Assembly (NCBI GenBank): GCA_032718475.1
Contig: JAUCBJ010008614.1
Location: 1 to 64,000 of the forward strand
Direction: 5' to 3'
Length of the DNA: 64,000 bases
DNA from: Nemertoderma westbladi
Taxonomy: Eukaryota > Xenacoelomorpha > Nemertodermatida > Nemertodermatidae
The notes beneath the pieces were generated by a model. It was not told the origin of the DNA. It saw nothing but the letters and a program-made list of their open reading frames with translations, and searched no databases. The translations under genes and the position numbers were made by a program. Of this stretch, positions 1 to 10,429 are shown in pieces. Numbering within the stretch: the first letter of the stretch is position 1; the number at the start of each line of letters is the position of its first letter.

Positions 1-537
1 AATAATACAGTAGGCTTGACCGCAAATAAATTTAAGCCCACGAATCCAGTCTCCCGGTGTTATAAACGGGTCATTTGGACGCGCATGGACTGGCTTCGGC
101 TAATGTTTTTGGTTTGTTTTTGTATTAAATCTTGTCATCTTATAAAAGGCAGTTTATCAATAAAGACATATAAATTTCGGCAGGTTAAACTGCTGAAGGT
201 CTATAAAAGCGCGTACACCCCCCCCCCCCCCCCCCCCCCCCCTGGACACTCATAAGGTCTCACCTTAAACTGTAGTTTCCCTGTAACTTATGCGATGTAT
301 TTATTATAATTACTGGTCGTCATTTAATCCTACGATATTTAATCTTCCGACGTGTTACTGTAGTAGACTTTCAAAATAACTATTATCTACTGTGCTGTAT
401 GTTGTTTCTATATTTTATTCAAAGTCCTATTATGGTGATGGTGTATTGTAGGATGAATTTCCCGCTATTTATCTTTGTGTTAGCGGCCCATAACTCATCT
501 ACAGTAACGTGAACAGCCATGAAAATCATATGATGGT
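1..537. other. Intergenic, no gene seen
   Basis: AT-rich sequence without a supportable gene. A run of 25 C residues lies at 218-242; such C/G homopolymers recur throughout the window, usually at the edges of TIR-like elements. Confidence 0.6.
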
Positions 538-730
538 ATTGACAGTTGGGAGGCCATGAGGAGGTAATTGCGGACATACAAGGTATCATATAGTATTTCC
601 AGGTCTATCTTTTACCTGAGCCGCTAGCTGAATGGTTATAGCGTCACACTTCCAACTCGGAGGTCACCAGTTCGATCCCACCTGGACGTCATTGCCGACT
701 TCGCAAAAGCTGTGCCCAACAAAAAGTTAT
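538..730 (+). mobile_element. tRNA-derived SINE, copy 1
   Basis: Member of a SINE family found five times in the window. The tRNA-like part has an A-box-like stretch (TAGCTGAATGGTTA) and a B-box-like stretch (AGTTCGATCCC), spaced as in a Pol III promoter, with a CTTCCAA sequence where the anticodon loop would be. A shared leader (gggaggccatgaggagg) precedes it and a shared tail (aaagctgtgcccaac) follows. Other copies: 7133-7330 (-), 26425-26560 (-), 26567-26765 (+), 29265-29412 (-). The family relationship is seen directly; Pol III activity is inference. Confidence 0.8.
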
Positions 731-789
731 AATAATATGAAACCATTCATTCACCTATAACACCAATATTAAACTATGAAAATCCTGAC

Positions 790-1175
790 CGGTGTCTCAA
801 CTTCACATTTCCTATCCTGCCCAAGCCGACTGTCATATAATGGAATGCTGCGCCGGGTTCATTGTGTCAAGTCAGACTCTATACAGCGTTGGAGGTGTTC
901 CATTAACCTCCCCTAGCTTAACACTAGAACAAAGCCGCCTCCGCTTTGCAGGCCATTGCTTTCGCCGTGAGACCAGCCAGTGTATAATCTTGTGCCCCCA
1001 TGGCGCCCCCATGGAGCGAATAAGCATGGTGTAAAGCCCATGACTTTCTTGGGGATCTTAGAGTCATCTTAAAGGTCACTGGCCTTGAAAATTCGAATGA
1101 TCTAGCAAATTTTATGGGTGATAGGGTTTTGTGGCGGCGCAATTTTGTCGACAAGACGGCACAGCATTCTTAATA
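790..1175 (+). pseudogene. RTE-like LINE C-terminal fragment
   Basis: Conceptual translation in mixed frames contains the typical C-terminal block of RTE-type endonuclease/reverse-transcriptase ORFs (RLRFAGHCFRRE, then a V.N.VLW-like segment, then a D.AN.MGDR.LWR-like tail). It is about 85 percent identical by eye to the copy at the window's right end (63660-64000) and related to 56590-56745. Frameshifts (extra CCCCATGG, a lost base near 975) break it, so it is a dead 5'-truncated copy. Confidence 0.8.
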
Positions 1176-2682
1176 TATATGTAATATATATATATATAAT
1201 GCAGCTGCAATGCAGCCTGCCGGTGATAGTTAACAGTGTTAACACCATAATATTATATCAATAACACAATAGCCTCAGGGTTCTGGCCGCCCTTCTTACA
1301 AGCAGCAGTAGTAACAAAACAGTAACAAAACCAGTATGAATACAGATTGCAAAAGCAGTTTCCCACAGAGTATTTCGTTTTAAGATCGTGCGCTAACAAC
1401 TGCGTGAAAATTACAGATGTAGGGGTAGGAAAGTGGCACAGAATTGATATAAATGTAAGCGAATTCCTCTGAATGGTCAAAAAACCGCTTTATCTCTCAG
1501 GCTATTGTGTGGAGAAAATGTGAAGAGAAAAATTGTTTCAAACTTATTTTATTACATTGATGTTATTTTGGTGGGGGATCATTCAATAAGGCCTGCAATA
1601 TTATTACATTATAACGTAAATGCAAACCAACCAATGCGAAGTCAGCTCTGTGTGACCTTAATTAACACCTAGTGCATATCGAACTATCGTAATGTCTGCC
1701 CGCAGGAAGAGACCACGAAGTATTTACCGGTAACATCGAAACCGAAACTTAATAAAATTCAATCAAGTTTAATTAAAGCTTACACTTCGCATTGGTTGAT
1801 ATAGGCTAAATTCGAATTTAGTGCGATATATTATTATTTCTGATGTATTGTTTGAAATTATCGTCCGAAATTTCAATAAATTTATGTTTCTAATACGAAA
1901 TTTTATAACTATATACTGTATTACGGAAGCCTGGAAGGATCTCATTTCCACTGTCCGAGTTCGCTCGACCTAGTAGTAGTAGTAGTAGTAGTAGTATTAC
2001 GTGGAATACGAATACGTTTTTTCTAGTTGACTCCGAGATGTATCGGCAAAATTTACCGAGCGAGTTTGTTAGTGAGTCGAGTTAGTTTAATGCCCTTGAG
2101 GGGAAAAATCTTAGGAAAAAAATAATTTATTTTCCATATATAATATTTATATTATATTATTATTATTATTATATTATATTTTATTATTATAATATACATA
2201 ATATTTCCTTATCATCACCCTTGACCCGCTTATGACTATAGAACCTCAAGAAACACCCTGGATTCAATCACATTTCGCATTTGCTAGTTAGCAGAAGAAC
2301 ATCACAATTCAGCAGCTATACCTAAAACCGCAACATAGAAATTCTACGAATTATGTTACGAATACATAAAGGACAACTCAATCAGTATAATTATAATAAT
2401 TGAGAACGATTCCGCGTTTAAGGTTATAAAGAGTCAAATGTTACAAACGTGTTAAATGTTACAAAATTTCTCTTTCGAAAATTGCATGTCAAAGGTTACA
2501 AAATAAGAGTTGAAAATTAGCATTGGCGAGTCAAAAGTTACACAATTCAATTACATTACCCAAGTTTTGCAAGAAGTATTTGTTGTTAATTCAGGTCAAT
2601 GGTTACAAATTACGAGTAAATATAAATATGAATTATAGGATATTAATATACTGTTTATACTGTATACTGTAAACTTTATACT
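1176..2682. other. Intergenic AT-rich sequence
   Basis: No gene seen. Contains an AT dinucleotide stretch near 1170-1200, a (TAG)n microsatellite at 1971-1995 and (ATT)n-like sequence around 2140-2195. Confidence 0.6.
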
Positions 2683-2972
2683 GTGGGGCGAGCCACAGAG
2701 TAAGCGAAGCCTTAGCATATGGGTGAAATTGGCGAGTTGTCTGTCGTCGTCGTCTGTCGTCGTAAATTTTTGATCGCTAATAACTCGGTTATTCCTCGAT
2801 GAAATTAAACGAAACTTGGTATGTATGTAGTCCGTCAAAAACGAACGAACGCAACGAGGTACAAGAGGAGGACGAGTATTGTGTTTAAGACTTCTGACTA
2901 ACGGCAGACAACTCGTTAATGGTGCCCATATGCTAAAGGCTTTGCTCACTTCGTGCTGCGCGAAGGCCCCAC
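2683..2972. mobile_element. TIR element of the GTGGGGC family, copy 1
   Basis: A 290-bp segment starting GTGGGGCGAGC and ending with the inverted GGCCCCAC. The right end carries the motif CTTCGTGCTGCGCGAAGG. A related 5' half with the same start and the same interior (aataactcrg..cgat.aaat) lies at 57104-57316, and single ends of this type appear at 39383 and 58323. Non-autonomous DNA transposon is the best reading; no coding capacity. Confidence 0.6.
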
Positions 2973-3319
2973 GTACGTGTACCTTCTAGGCTCTACTTAA
3001 GTAATATGTATGTGAGTCTGAGAATGTAGCAAAGGTACATTACAAAGTTAAACAAAGACACAATTAAATCATGAAACAGCACTAGTTTCAGGAAAACTAA
3101 AAATATATATTTAATTTAATTTTGTGTTAAAAAATGTGTAACAAAAAATTTCATATTTGTGTTTTGTGAAATGGATAATATAATTATTAAAAAATTAGCG
3201 GGCTTTCCAATATTTAGAATGCGGCCCAAGCACGGCCCGGCCCGCTGGCTCGCCCGGCCCGTGTCCATCTCTGAGTCAATGGGTAGGCCTAAAACTAGAA
3301 AGGCAGCATGCTGGCTATA
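2973..3319. other. Intergenic, no gene seen
   Basis: AT-rich, with a GC-rich patch of GGCCCGGCCCG type at 3225-3262. No coding or RNA feature recognised. Confidence 0.5.
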
Positions 3320-3958
3320 AGAAGACCGTCTAGAAGACAACAAAACCGAAAAACTAAATGATAATCTAATCCCCCATCAAATATCAATCGCAATCAATAT
3401 GTAAACCCCTCCCTCCATGCAGCCTTGGATAAAGCAGAATTAATGCCATGACCAGTTTGGAGTTCTCAATAGACAACCTACCCCAACCATTGGATTTACT
3501 GAGACTCACTCAACACTCCAACCAGCTTGCTACCTGTCTTCCCAGCTAGCTAGAGTTAAATAATTATACCTTAACGTTGCTATGATACAGAGAATCCTTC
3601 CCCATTCACTACCATAGGCAAAGTTGAGGCTGCTTGAGGGGATATTACATATTTATACACTATTTAATTTTTAATCAATAAATAATTTCATACATCTTTA
3701 TATTAAACACTCGAATAAAATAAAAACTTTGTGAGAATGGGACACGGCGAATCGACCTGTGCTATTTTTATACAGCGTGAGCTTAATTTTACACGCTTAA
3801 ATAATTAATAACCCAAATAATCGATACATTTCTTTGTATAGTTGGCCACGAAGTAGAGCACTTCTTACCCTTGCCTTCCAAGCCAATATCAATGTGCACA
3901 AACAAACATACATACATACACCCCTACAGACGTTTTTTTGACAGCCTGGCGGTCTTCT
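3320..3958. mobile_element. TIR element, AGAAGACCGTC family, long copy
   Basis: Starts AGAAGACCGTC and ends GGCGGTCTTCT, an 11-bp inverted pair with one mismatch. The first about 110 bp and the last about 100 bp are repeated in the shorter copy at 4044-4279, so the two copies share ends and differ in interior length, as expected of MITE relatives. No ORF of note. Confidence 0.6.
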
Positions 3959-4043
3959 AATTATACACTATGATACTGGCTACAGCCTGACACCTGAGCA
4001 CTAAATATACTATACTAACTAGAAAGCCAGCAAGCTGGCTATA

Positions 4044-4279
4044 AGAAGACCGTCTATAAGACAGCAAAACCGAAAAACTAAATGATAATCTAATCCCCAA
4101 TCAAATATCAATCGCAATCAATATGTAAACCCCTCCCACCCTCCATGCAAGCCTTGGAGAAAGCAGTATTAATGAAGTAGAGCACTTCTTTCCCTTCCAA
4201 GCCAATATCAGTGTGCACAAACATACAGACAAACACACAGACGTTTTTTTTTGACAGCAAGAAGCCCTGACGGTCTTCT
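4044..4279. mobile_element. TIR element, AGAAGACCGTC family, short copy
   Basis: 236 bp with a perfect 11-bp inverted pair (AGAAGACCGTC / GACGGTCTTCT). About 25 bp to the left of the TIR (GCCAGCAAGCTGGCTATA region) is also shared with the longer copy, so either the element extends further out or the pair arose by local duplication. Confidence 0.6.
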
Positions 4280-5136
4280 AATAATATAATATTCCCCAAA
4301 TTTAGCCGTTGAAGGTGAAATGGGTTGTGCTTGTAGTCAGCAGCGACATGATATATCCATTGTAAGGTTATGGAACAGACTCATATTTGAATGGATGACA
4401 GACGGGTTGAAATTCGTGCAATTTTTGATTTGGTAGGTTATGGAACAACATAATTTCTAGGGTGTTCGGACACTTCCCCCCGGACAGTTCCCCCCCCCCC
4501 CCCCCCGCTCAAAGAGGACACTTCCCCCCCGGACACTTCCCCCCCCCCAGACACTTCCCCCCCGACTGTTCTTAACTTCGCACATTCGTATTTTTCATTT
4601 TGTAAGGTAAACGGACCGCTTGTATCCAGATAAGTTGTATCCAATTTTCCTTTCGTAGCTCAGAAAGTGACCTTTTGCATCCCGATTTTACATTTTATAT
4701 CCAAGTTTTATTTATGGGTTTTATCAATGCAATTACATCGTATTGTTTGCTAATCTTTAAACAATTAATTATTGGTTTTAATTATTGGTATTATTATCTA
4801 ATTGTTTCTTCAAATTGTAGCAGATGGGGATGAATATTATTGTTGCAAGCAAAATTATACCTCTCCAGGGTAAAATCGACATGCGTCGACCTGTATTCTG
4901 TGTTCAGCATTACATATTGATATACATATTACTACTATACATACTATATAGATATTATACACACTACATATTAAATTTCCTGGTTACTTGCAATATTTTT
5001 AATTAATTTGGTTAACATTCAATACAGCTCCTACTTTAGGCTTAGTCAATTTATTATCTGATGATACAAACATGAATTAATTATTTCAAAATGGTCTTTT
5101 AAGTATTCCTTCCACCACGGGCACTCAGGGAAATGC
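4280..5136. other. Intergenic with C-rich satellite-like tract
   Basis: Between 4468 and 4566 the phrase GGACACTTCCCCCC recurs four to five times with C runs up to about 18. The rest is AT-rich. No gene recognised. Confidence 0.6.
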
Positions 5137-5275
5137 CGGGGTCTGGGGGCGATAACCCCCAAGAAAAGAAGCGGGGGTTTGGGGGCGGCAGACCCCAAGA
5201 AAAGAAGCGGGGGTTTGGGGGCGGTAGCCCCCAAGAAAAGAAGCAGGGGTTTGGGGGCGGCAGTCCCCAATTAAA
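5137..5275. repeat. 36-bp G-rich minisatellite
   Basis: Nearly four units of about 36 bp, each containing GGGGGTTTGGGGGCGG followed by a CCCCAAGAAAAGAAGC phrase. Each unit alone supplies several G runs on the plus strand, so intrastrand quadruplex formation is plausible. The open frame across it (Gly-Gly-Gly-Ser-Pro-Gln repeats) is a by-product of a unit length divisible by three. Confidence 0.85.
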
Positions 5276-5464
5276 AGAAAAACAAACAAAATTTGACTAT
5301 GCTGCTTGTGATGTATATTTCTTCAGTGGTCAGTGGCTTAAAAAGGTGCCTGAAAACCTAAGTTTAGAACCTACCGTAATTTTAAGAGCTCTTTTAACAC
5401 AGAAGAATATGTTAAATATCATGTATTACATAGGAATCAATCTGGTATATTTGTTGCTCGAGGA

Positions 5465-5690
5465 AGGGGGGGGGGGGGTGGACGTAAATCCCATCTTGGC
5501 GAATTAATATCCCGCCTCAATGTTAAATTCTCAATTTAGGGAAAGGAACAGGTTACAGTGGCACGTTATTTTAACCAAAACAATAAACTAACCACAATAG
5601 TTACAGTTTTATTTTTGAGCTATCAGCTGTTATTTGCGTCGAATTTCCCCTGGAGAGGGATGGATTTTGATTGCGTCGTTTCGATTGAGT
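5465..5690. mobile_element. Homopolymer-capped MITE, copy 1
   Basis: Begins with a G run followed by TGGACGTAAATCCC and ends TTATTTGCGTCGAATTTCCCC. The interior reads cgaattaatatcccgcctc, a TTTAGGGAAAGGAACAGGTT phrase and CCAAAACAATAAAC. The same modules, in either orientation, recur at 28970-29235, 60180-60380 and 60390-60665, each time between G and C homopolymers with GACGCAAA/TTTGCGTC just inside. No coding capacity. Confidence 0.65.
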
Positions 5691-6142
5691 CCCCCTTATC
5701 TGATTTGCTCAGGTTCGATCTGGTGTATTGCCGCTTAATATTGAGGTAGGTATAGGTATCAAAATAATAAAAAGGTTGAAGAACGACTATATAATTTCCG
5801 TAGCTTAAAAATTTGGTTGAAGAAGTTTATTTGGTTTGTGAGTGCTCTGCTTATGAGATTTTTCTAGAACGTATGGCTGTTGATTGTAATAATTTAAATG
5901 GTTTAGATAGGTTTAAATTTCTAATGTTGGATAGGCATTAGACAAATAGCTTCGGCAAAATAGATTAGTAAAATGTAGTCTTTTAGACTGTATTTTATCT
6001 ATTAGACATTATCTTCATTATCGATGCAGTAATATTATATTTCCTATTGTGTAGTTTATATTGTTTATATGTTGACACATCAGAACATTTTATATGTGCG
6101 CTTTCTGTTAGTTGTATAGGTGGGGGTGTTCTTGTTATTGAA
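5691..6142. other. Intergenic, possible LINE scrap
   Basis: Mostly anonymous. A short plus-strand frame at about 5839-5940 (ending FKFLMLDRH and stop) looks faintly like the extreme C-terminus of a CR1/L2-type LINE ORF2, but the match is too short to call. Confidence 0.3.
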
Positions 6143-6592
6143 TTGATCACTATGGCAAACGTTAGAGACCTATACCCCACAAAAAAATATATACACTCAG
6201 GACAATAGGCCCTAAAATTAGTGTCTAGGCCACTAGGGCCATCAAAAACAAACAAAAACACATAAACACAAAATAAACTAAAACCAAACATACTACAATG
6301 CTCAACACACAGGTGGAGCAATATACAGAAATGAGGCCAAAACAAACAAAAAAGTGAGAACATGGTGTAATTCCATTTCTATTGAATAAAATCTCATGAA
6401 ATAAAATGTTACAGGTAGACATTTTCATCAGGAATCTAGGAAACCATGTTTGCTAAGCGCTATTTTGTTTGTTTTTGATGGCCCTAGTGGCTTAAATACA
6501 AATTTTATGGCCTAGTGTCCTGAGTGTATAAAAAATGTTTTGTGGGGTATAAGACTCTAACGTTTGCCATAGTGATCATAGTGAATGTGAAA
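6143..6592. mobile_element. Foldback element with about 125-bp arms
   Basis: The left arm (about 6147-6272) is the reverse complement of the right arm (about 6465-6590) with a few mismatches. Both start with TGATCACTATGGCAAACG and end in CAAAAACAAACAAA-type sequence. The loop is about 190 bp. No transposase is encoded, so this is a foldback/MITE type. Just outside on the right lies a lone arm of the MITE seen complete at 38573-38682. Confidence 0.75.
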
Positions 6593-6862
6593 TATTATGG
6601 TTTTGTTCAGAAATGGAAAAAATGAGAATGCGCGACACCGGGGGTTGAACCAGCGCTATACGTACGTTTCAGCATATCAGGCCTCATCAGTAGCGCTTGC
6701 CCCTGACAATCACTCTCCCTCTCCCACCTAATCCACTTCTATTGAACAGGCAGTCGTAGTGATAATTTCTGGTGTTTTGGTTAAAATAAATATATTGATA
6801 ACATGTATAACTGTCCAACGTAATCGTAATAATATTATTAACAACATCATCGTAATATACAG
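6593..6862. other. 3' flank of METTL3
   Basis: Downstream of the METTL3 stop codon, so probably 3' UTR plus flank. Contains a single MITE arm (TTTTGTTCAGAAATGG at about 6601). No canonical AATAAA on the minus strand was found here. Confidence 0.5.
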
Positions 6863-7102
6863 TTAAGGTCTCGTCCTATCGGCCTCGGTGACGTCTCCAG
6901 GTACCACACACCGGCCCGTAGTCTCGGTGTTAGCAGCGGGGGTCTCCGGTTTGGGTTTACTGCGTTTCAGACAGTTTCCATCAGGGTACCGCACCTTGAA
7001 CCTGGCCACAACGTCCGGATCCAGGAGTTTCACTCCGTCCAGTTGGTTGCCCAGAGTGATCCAGTTTGGTTGCACATTGTGCTCGCGGCCGAATAACTCG
7101 AC
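6863..7102 (-). CDS. METTL3: METTL3 coding exon 4 (C-terminus)
   Basis: 240 nt encoding residues 514-592 and the stop codon. The exon follows an AG acceptor (TTTTAG at 7103-7108) and begins VELFGREHNVQPNWITL. This is the conserved end of the METTL3 methyltransferase domain: by position R519 and H521, and N532 and Q533 in LGNQLDG, correspond to S-adenosylmethionine-contacting residues of the human protein. The core ends at about residue 554 (DVVARFKVRYPDG). The following roughly 38-residue tail is Pro/Thr/Glu-rich and longer than the short human ending, which explains most of the excess over 580 residues. The assignment rests on family knowledge plus direct reading of frame and junction. Confidence 0.93.
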   Translation of the reverse strand, partial: VELFGREHNVQPNWITLGNQLDGVKLLDPDVVARFKVRYPDGNCLKRSKPKPETPAANTETTGRCVVPGDVTEADRTRP

Positions 7103-7132
7103 CTAAAATAATAACAGATAATATTAAAATTC

Positions 7133-7330
7133 ATTTTTATAACTTTTGTTGGGCACAGCTTGGCAAAGACGGCAATAACGACCTTGTGGCATCGAACTGG
7201 TGACCTCCGGGTTGGTAGTCTGATGTTCTAACCAATCAGCTAGCCGCTCAGGTAAAAGGTAGGCCTGGCAATTAATACTACTTGTATGTCCGCAATTTAC
7301 CGCCTCATGGCCCCCCATCTGACAATACCA
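7133..7330 (-). mobile_element. tRNA-derived SINE, copy 2 (in METTL3 intron 3)
   Basis: Reverse-complement copy of the SINE at 538-730: tail phrase first (GTTGGGCACAGC), then the B-box complement (ATCGAACTGGTGACCTC), the A-box complement and the leader (CCTCATGGCCCCCCATCT). It is in the same orientation as METTL3 transcription, about 25 bp inside the intron from exon 4. Confidence 0.8.
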
Positions 7331-8790
7331 TCATCTGCCGCCACTGTGCGCAACCCTTTTTAGTTCATTTTTGTAAGCTGCAAGTGAGTTCCCGATGCGA
7401 AGAATGCGTGGTAAACTATTAAAAACTGTGGGAGCGGCATAAGTAAACGATCGATCACCTAACGACTTGTAGAAGGTTGATGGTACGATCAAAGTTTTTT
7501 CCCTATTGACTGCGATAATCTTTGAGTTTTCTAAGATTAAATCAGTTAGATACTCAGGCGCCTGCATATTTAAACATTTTCAACAGAAGAGTAAAGCTAG
7601 TTTATACTCGATCCTGTATCGTACAGGTAACCAGTGCAGTTCCCGTAATAGCGAGTTATGTGGCTTCTCGTTGGTTTTCTGAACACGAGACGGGCGCAGC
7701 TGTTTAATATCAATTGCAATCGTTGAATCAAATTATCCGGTATACGATAAAGTAACAAGTTACAGTAGTCTAATTTAGACAGTAGTATCAGCGCTGTGAT
7801 TAATCTCACCGTTTGTGCCTCAACTGATTAATCTCACCGTTTGTTCCTCACTGATTAATCTCACCGTTTGTGCCTCTCTGATTGTGCCTCAACTGATTAA
7901 TCTCACCGTTTGTTCCTCACTGATTAATCTCACCGTTTGTGCCTCTCTGATTAATCTCACCGTTTGTGCCTCTCTGATTAATCTCACCGTTTGTTCCTCA
8001 CTGATTAATCTCACCGTTTGTGCCTCACTGATTAATCTCATCGTTTGTGCCTAACTGATTAATCTCACCGTTTGTGCCTAACTGATTAATCTCACCGTTT
8101 GTGCCTCACTGATTTATCTCATCGTTTCTGCCCCACTCAGATATTTTCTGATCCTTTAGATATTTCGCAATTGGTAGTTCGGTGATATTGACAAATACCT
8201 GTTATTCCATATTCATTTTACTATCGAAGAATTAACCCAGCGTCTTCAACCAACAACCTTGTTTCGAAAAACGAGTTTCGGCAACACGCCAGAATCTATT
8301 TTGTGAGTTTGTAGTGGTTTGTAATGAACATAAAGTCTGTATTGCGACTATTTAGCATCAAGTTTGAATAAGTCATTCAGTTTTCCAAGCCATTAATCTT
8401 TGGTATAATCTTTGTAGCAATAGTGCTTAATTCATCATCATCAAATATGAAGTAGAGCTTGGTATCGATAAGTATATCCAAAGTGAGTCCATCTCGATGG
8501 GTGTCCTACCCAGGACCAATAACTCGCTGAATTAAATTTAATTCGGATAAGCACTTTCCAAATGATTTGGTAAATGATAATTCTGGACAATCATACCAAA
8601 AATTAAAATCTCCAACTACCAAAATATGATTGGATTTTGCATATAATGAAAATAAATATGCATAAATTTCCTCCAGAAATAAGTTTTTTCTCTCTCCGGT
8701 GTTTGGTTAATAGGCGAACTTGGGCGATAAATTACAGCTAATGTTAACGATGTAGCCGTACATTGTTACTTGTTTTGCATATTTCCAAGT
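7331..8790 (-). pseudogene. L2/CR1-like LINE fragment in METTL3 intron 3
   Basis: Minus-strand debris of a non-LTR retrotransposon. From 8790 down, frames read an AP-endonuclease segment: LTLAVIYRPSSP, then ILVVGDFNFW (8640-8600), then LNLIQRVIGPG, a stop, and GLTLDILIDT. These are the YRPP, GDFN and Q.V..P....G.TLD motifs of L2/CR1 endonucleases. At 7809-7597 comes SKLDYCNLLLYRIPDNLIQRLQLILNSCARLV and at 7567-7331 the C-terminal tail with FNSLPRILR, both typical post-reverse-transcriptase blocks. The reverse-transcriptase core is missing, and a 27-bp minisatellite lies at the joint. Stops and frameshifts make it inactive. Confidence 0.85.
7798..8140. repeat. 27-bp minisatellite inside the LINE fragment
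   Basis: About 12-13 tandem units of 27 bp built on GATTAATCTCACCGTTTGTG with CCTCACT. The rightmost unit on the minus strand runs into the LINE frame (…RLITALILL), so GATTAATCTCAC is LINE coding sequence and the array seems to have expanded from inside the element. Confidence 0.9.
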
Positions 8791-9048
8791 TTATTTCTGT
8801 GAACTATGTCTAAATTATATCTCATTTTAAACGGTTATTTCTCATTTAAAAAAAAATCAAATTGACATAAATAAAATTGCACAATTTGCAAGGTTAATGA
8901 TTCATTAATGATAAAATCTTAATAAAATCTTAATAAAATCAAGATAGGTTAAAATCGTGACACCCAGCATTTGGTTATACGTTATTAAAAATTACGTTTA
9001 AAAATCACTAAATTAAAATCACGCATAGAAGAAATATGTGTAGTCACC
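8791..9048. other. METTL3 intron 3, anonymous
   Basis: AT-rich intronic sequence with short repeated AATAAAATCTT phrases at 8919-8940. Nothing coding recognised. Confidence 0.5.
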
Positions 9049-9600
9049 TTATACAATGTTGAAATAGGGTAGTATACGTTCTCGCTTGGTCTCAAATGAA
9101 CATGACATCCCAAGACAGTCTAAAACGAAATATTTCTTAATTTGCTCTGCCAATGTCAGGGACCCTATTCCCAAGCGTGATAGTAAGTTAGTTTTGCTAT
9201 ACTCTGAATTAAAAATAGTTAGCGATGGCATCGAGAAACTATGCAAACATTTGTTGTAGACACTCCCTCCCCATGTCCAGATAATTTCACCTTTGAGTAT
9301 ACTGTGAGTGTTCTCAATGTGCTTTGAAGAGGGATACTGGGACATGTTTTTGATCGAAACACTGTCCGAAAACTTCACTGATAATGTTCGGCATCCAAAA
9401 AGTTCGTATAAAATCTGGTTAAAGTCACATAAGGACCCAGGTGCAATAGACCACGCAGAGTATTACGGTAGTATACCTCAAGCTCATTCATCTCAGCTTT
9501 AGTTAACGCCCCCACTATGTATTTGACCGTGTATTGTATGGTGGGTACACGAAACGTGCGCCAAAGGTAGCCCAATGTATCGCAGTCCAGCCATCGAACT
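9049..9600 (-). pseudogene. Possible LINE C-terminal remnant
   Basis: Two minus-strand open stretches (9575-9375, 9378-9049) read as one degraded polypeptide with segments such as NELEVYYRNTLRGLLHL and SRLGIGSLTLAEQIKKY. This resembles the post-thumb region of LINE ORF2 proteins (L..LE..YR..LR..L.L.). No catalytic motif remains, and the identification is tentative. Confidence 0.35.
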
Positions 9601-10060
9601 GTCCAACAATTACGGTGAAAAAACTCTGATATAGAGGACAGAGGTAATGGTCAGGAAACAATCTGTATAGTCTTCCCCCACATTTAATAGGAACGCTTAC
9701 GAACGTACCACTAGGAACGTAAGAGTCTTGTGGGGCTACTAGTGCGCCGCCAGCTCTCAGAATTACATATCAATACTACATTTGAAAAATTTGTCGAAAT
9801 CGTCAGAATCGTTGTCGCCTTCTTCGCTACCCAACATTTTAATATTTACGGTCAGATGGTAGCAGTATAACAGAGTACAAATTAGTTTAGTTTGATTACA
9901 ACGGCTGCCCAGGCATTGAATATACCAATACAAGCAACAGTCTCATCAGTATTCTAGACCCAATTTATCCAATTACAATCACTCTGACAGTGGGGAAATA
10001 ATGTGTCAATCACTACATTACTACAATACAATCCCCTCTATTGTTAATAAGACAACCTAC
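9601..10060. other. METTL3 intron 3, 5' part
   Basis: Intronic sequence next to the exon-3 donor. The donor GTAGGT occupies 10055-10060 on the minus strand. No other feature seen. Confidence 0.6.
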
Positions 10061-10379
10061 CTTACGGGACCCGGGACTCAATCTCTCAATAATCCCGTAG
10101 ATTTCGTCCGGTTTGTGCGAGGTATCCCGGACTTCCGATACGAGGATATCGCAGTCGATGCCCCTGTTAAACACGTCGGTGTCGACGTTTCCCTTAACCC
10201 CGACGATGCAATGTTCCTTGCCGTGGTTCAACCAATGCCCCGTCCGTCCCGTACGAATTAGTCGTTGTAACTGGTTCGTTTTAACCCAAATAAGTTCGTC
10301 GCAACGTTTATAACCCCACAGTCGCAGGCATTCCCTGCCTAATTCCATTGCTCTACCCGTTACCCATAGGAATAGATAT
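10061..10379 (-). CDS. METTL3: METTL3 coding exon 3 (methyltransferase core)
   Basis: 319 nt. The first base completes the glycine codon split by intron 2 (GG|A); codons 408-513 follow. It begins [17 protein letters not shown] and ends SPGSRK before the donor GTAGGT; the acceptor is CTCCTTAG at 10380-10387. Recognisable METTL3 blocks are [20 protein letters not shown] (437-456), [17 protein letters not shown] (455-471), [20 protein letters not shown] (482-501) and [12 protein letters not shown] (502-513). These form the Rossmann-like fold core, the substrate-facing loops and the interface with METTL14. No frameshift or missing core segment is visible compared with the vertebrate family. Confidence 0.95.
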
Positions 10380-10429
10380 CTAAGGAGATAATTAATAATA
10401 AGTGCATGCAGGTTAGTGTTGGGTTTAGG

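Noticed and set aside
6863-7075. Separate short gene starting at MQPNWITL
   Set aside because: The first codon is GTG inside METTL3 exon 4; upstream codons and the AG acceptor join it to exon 3.
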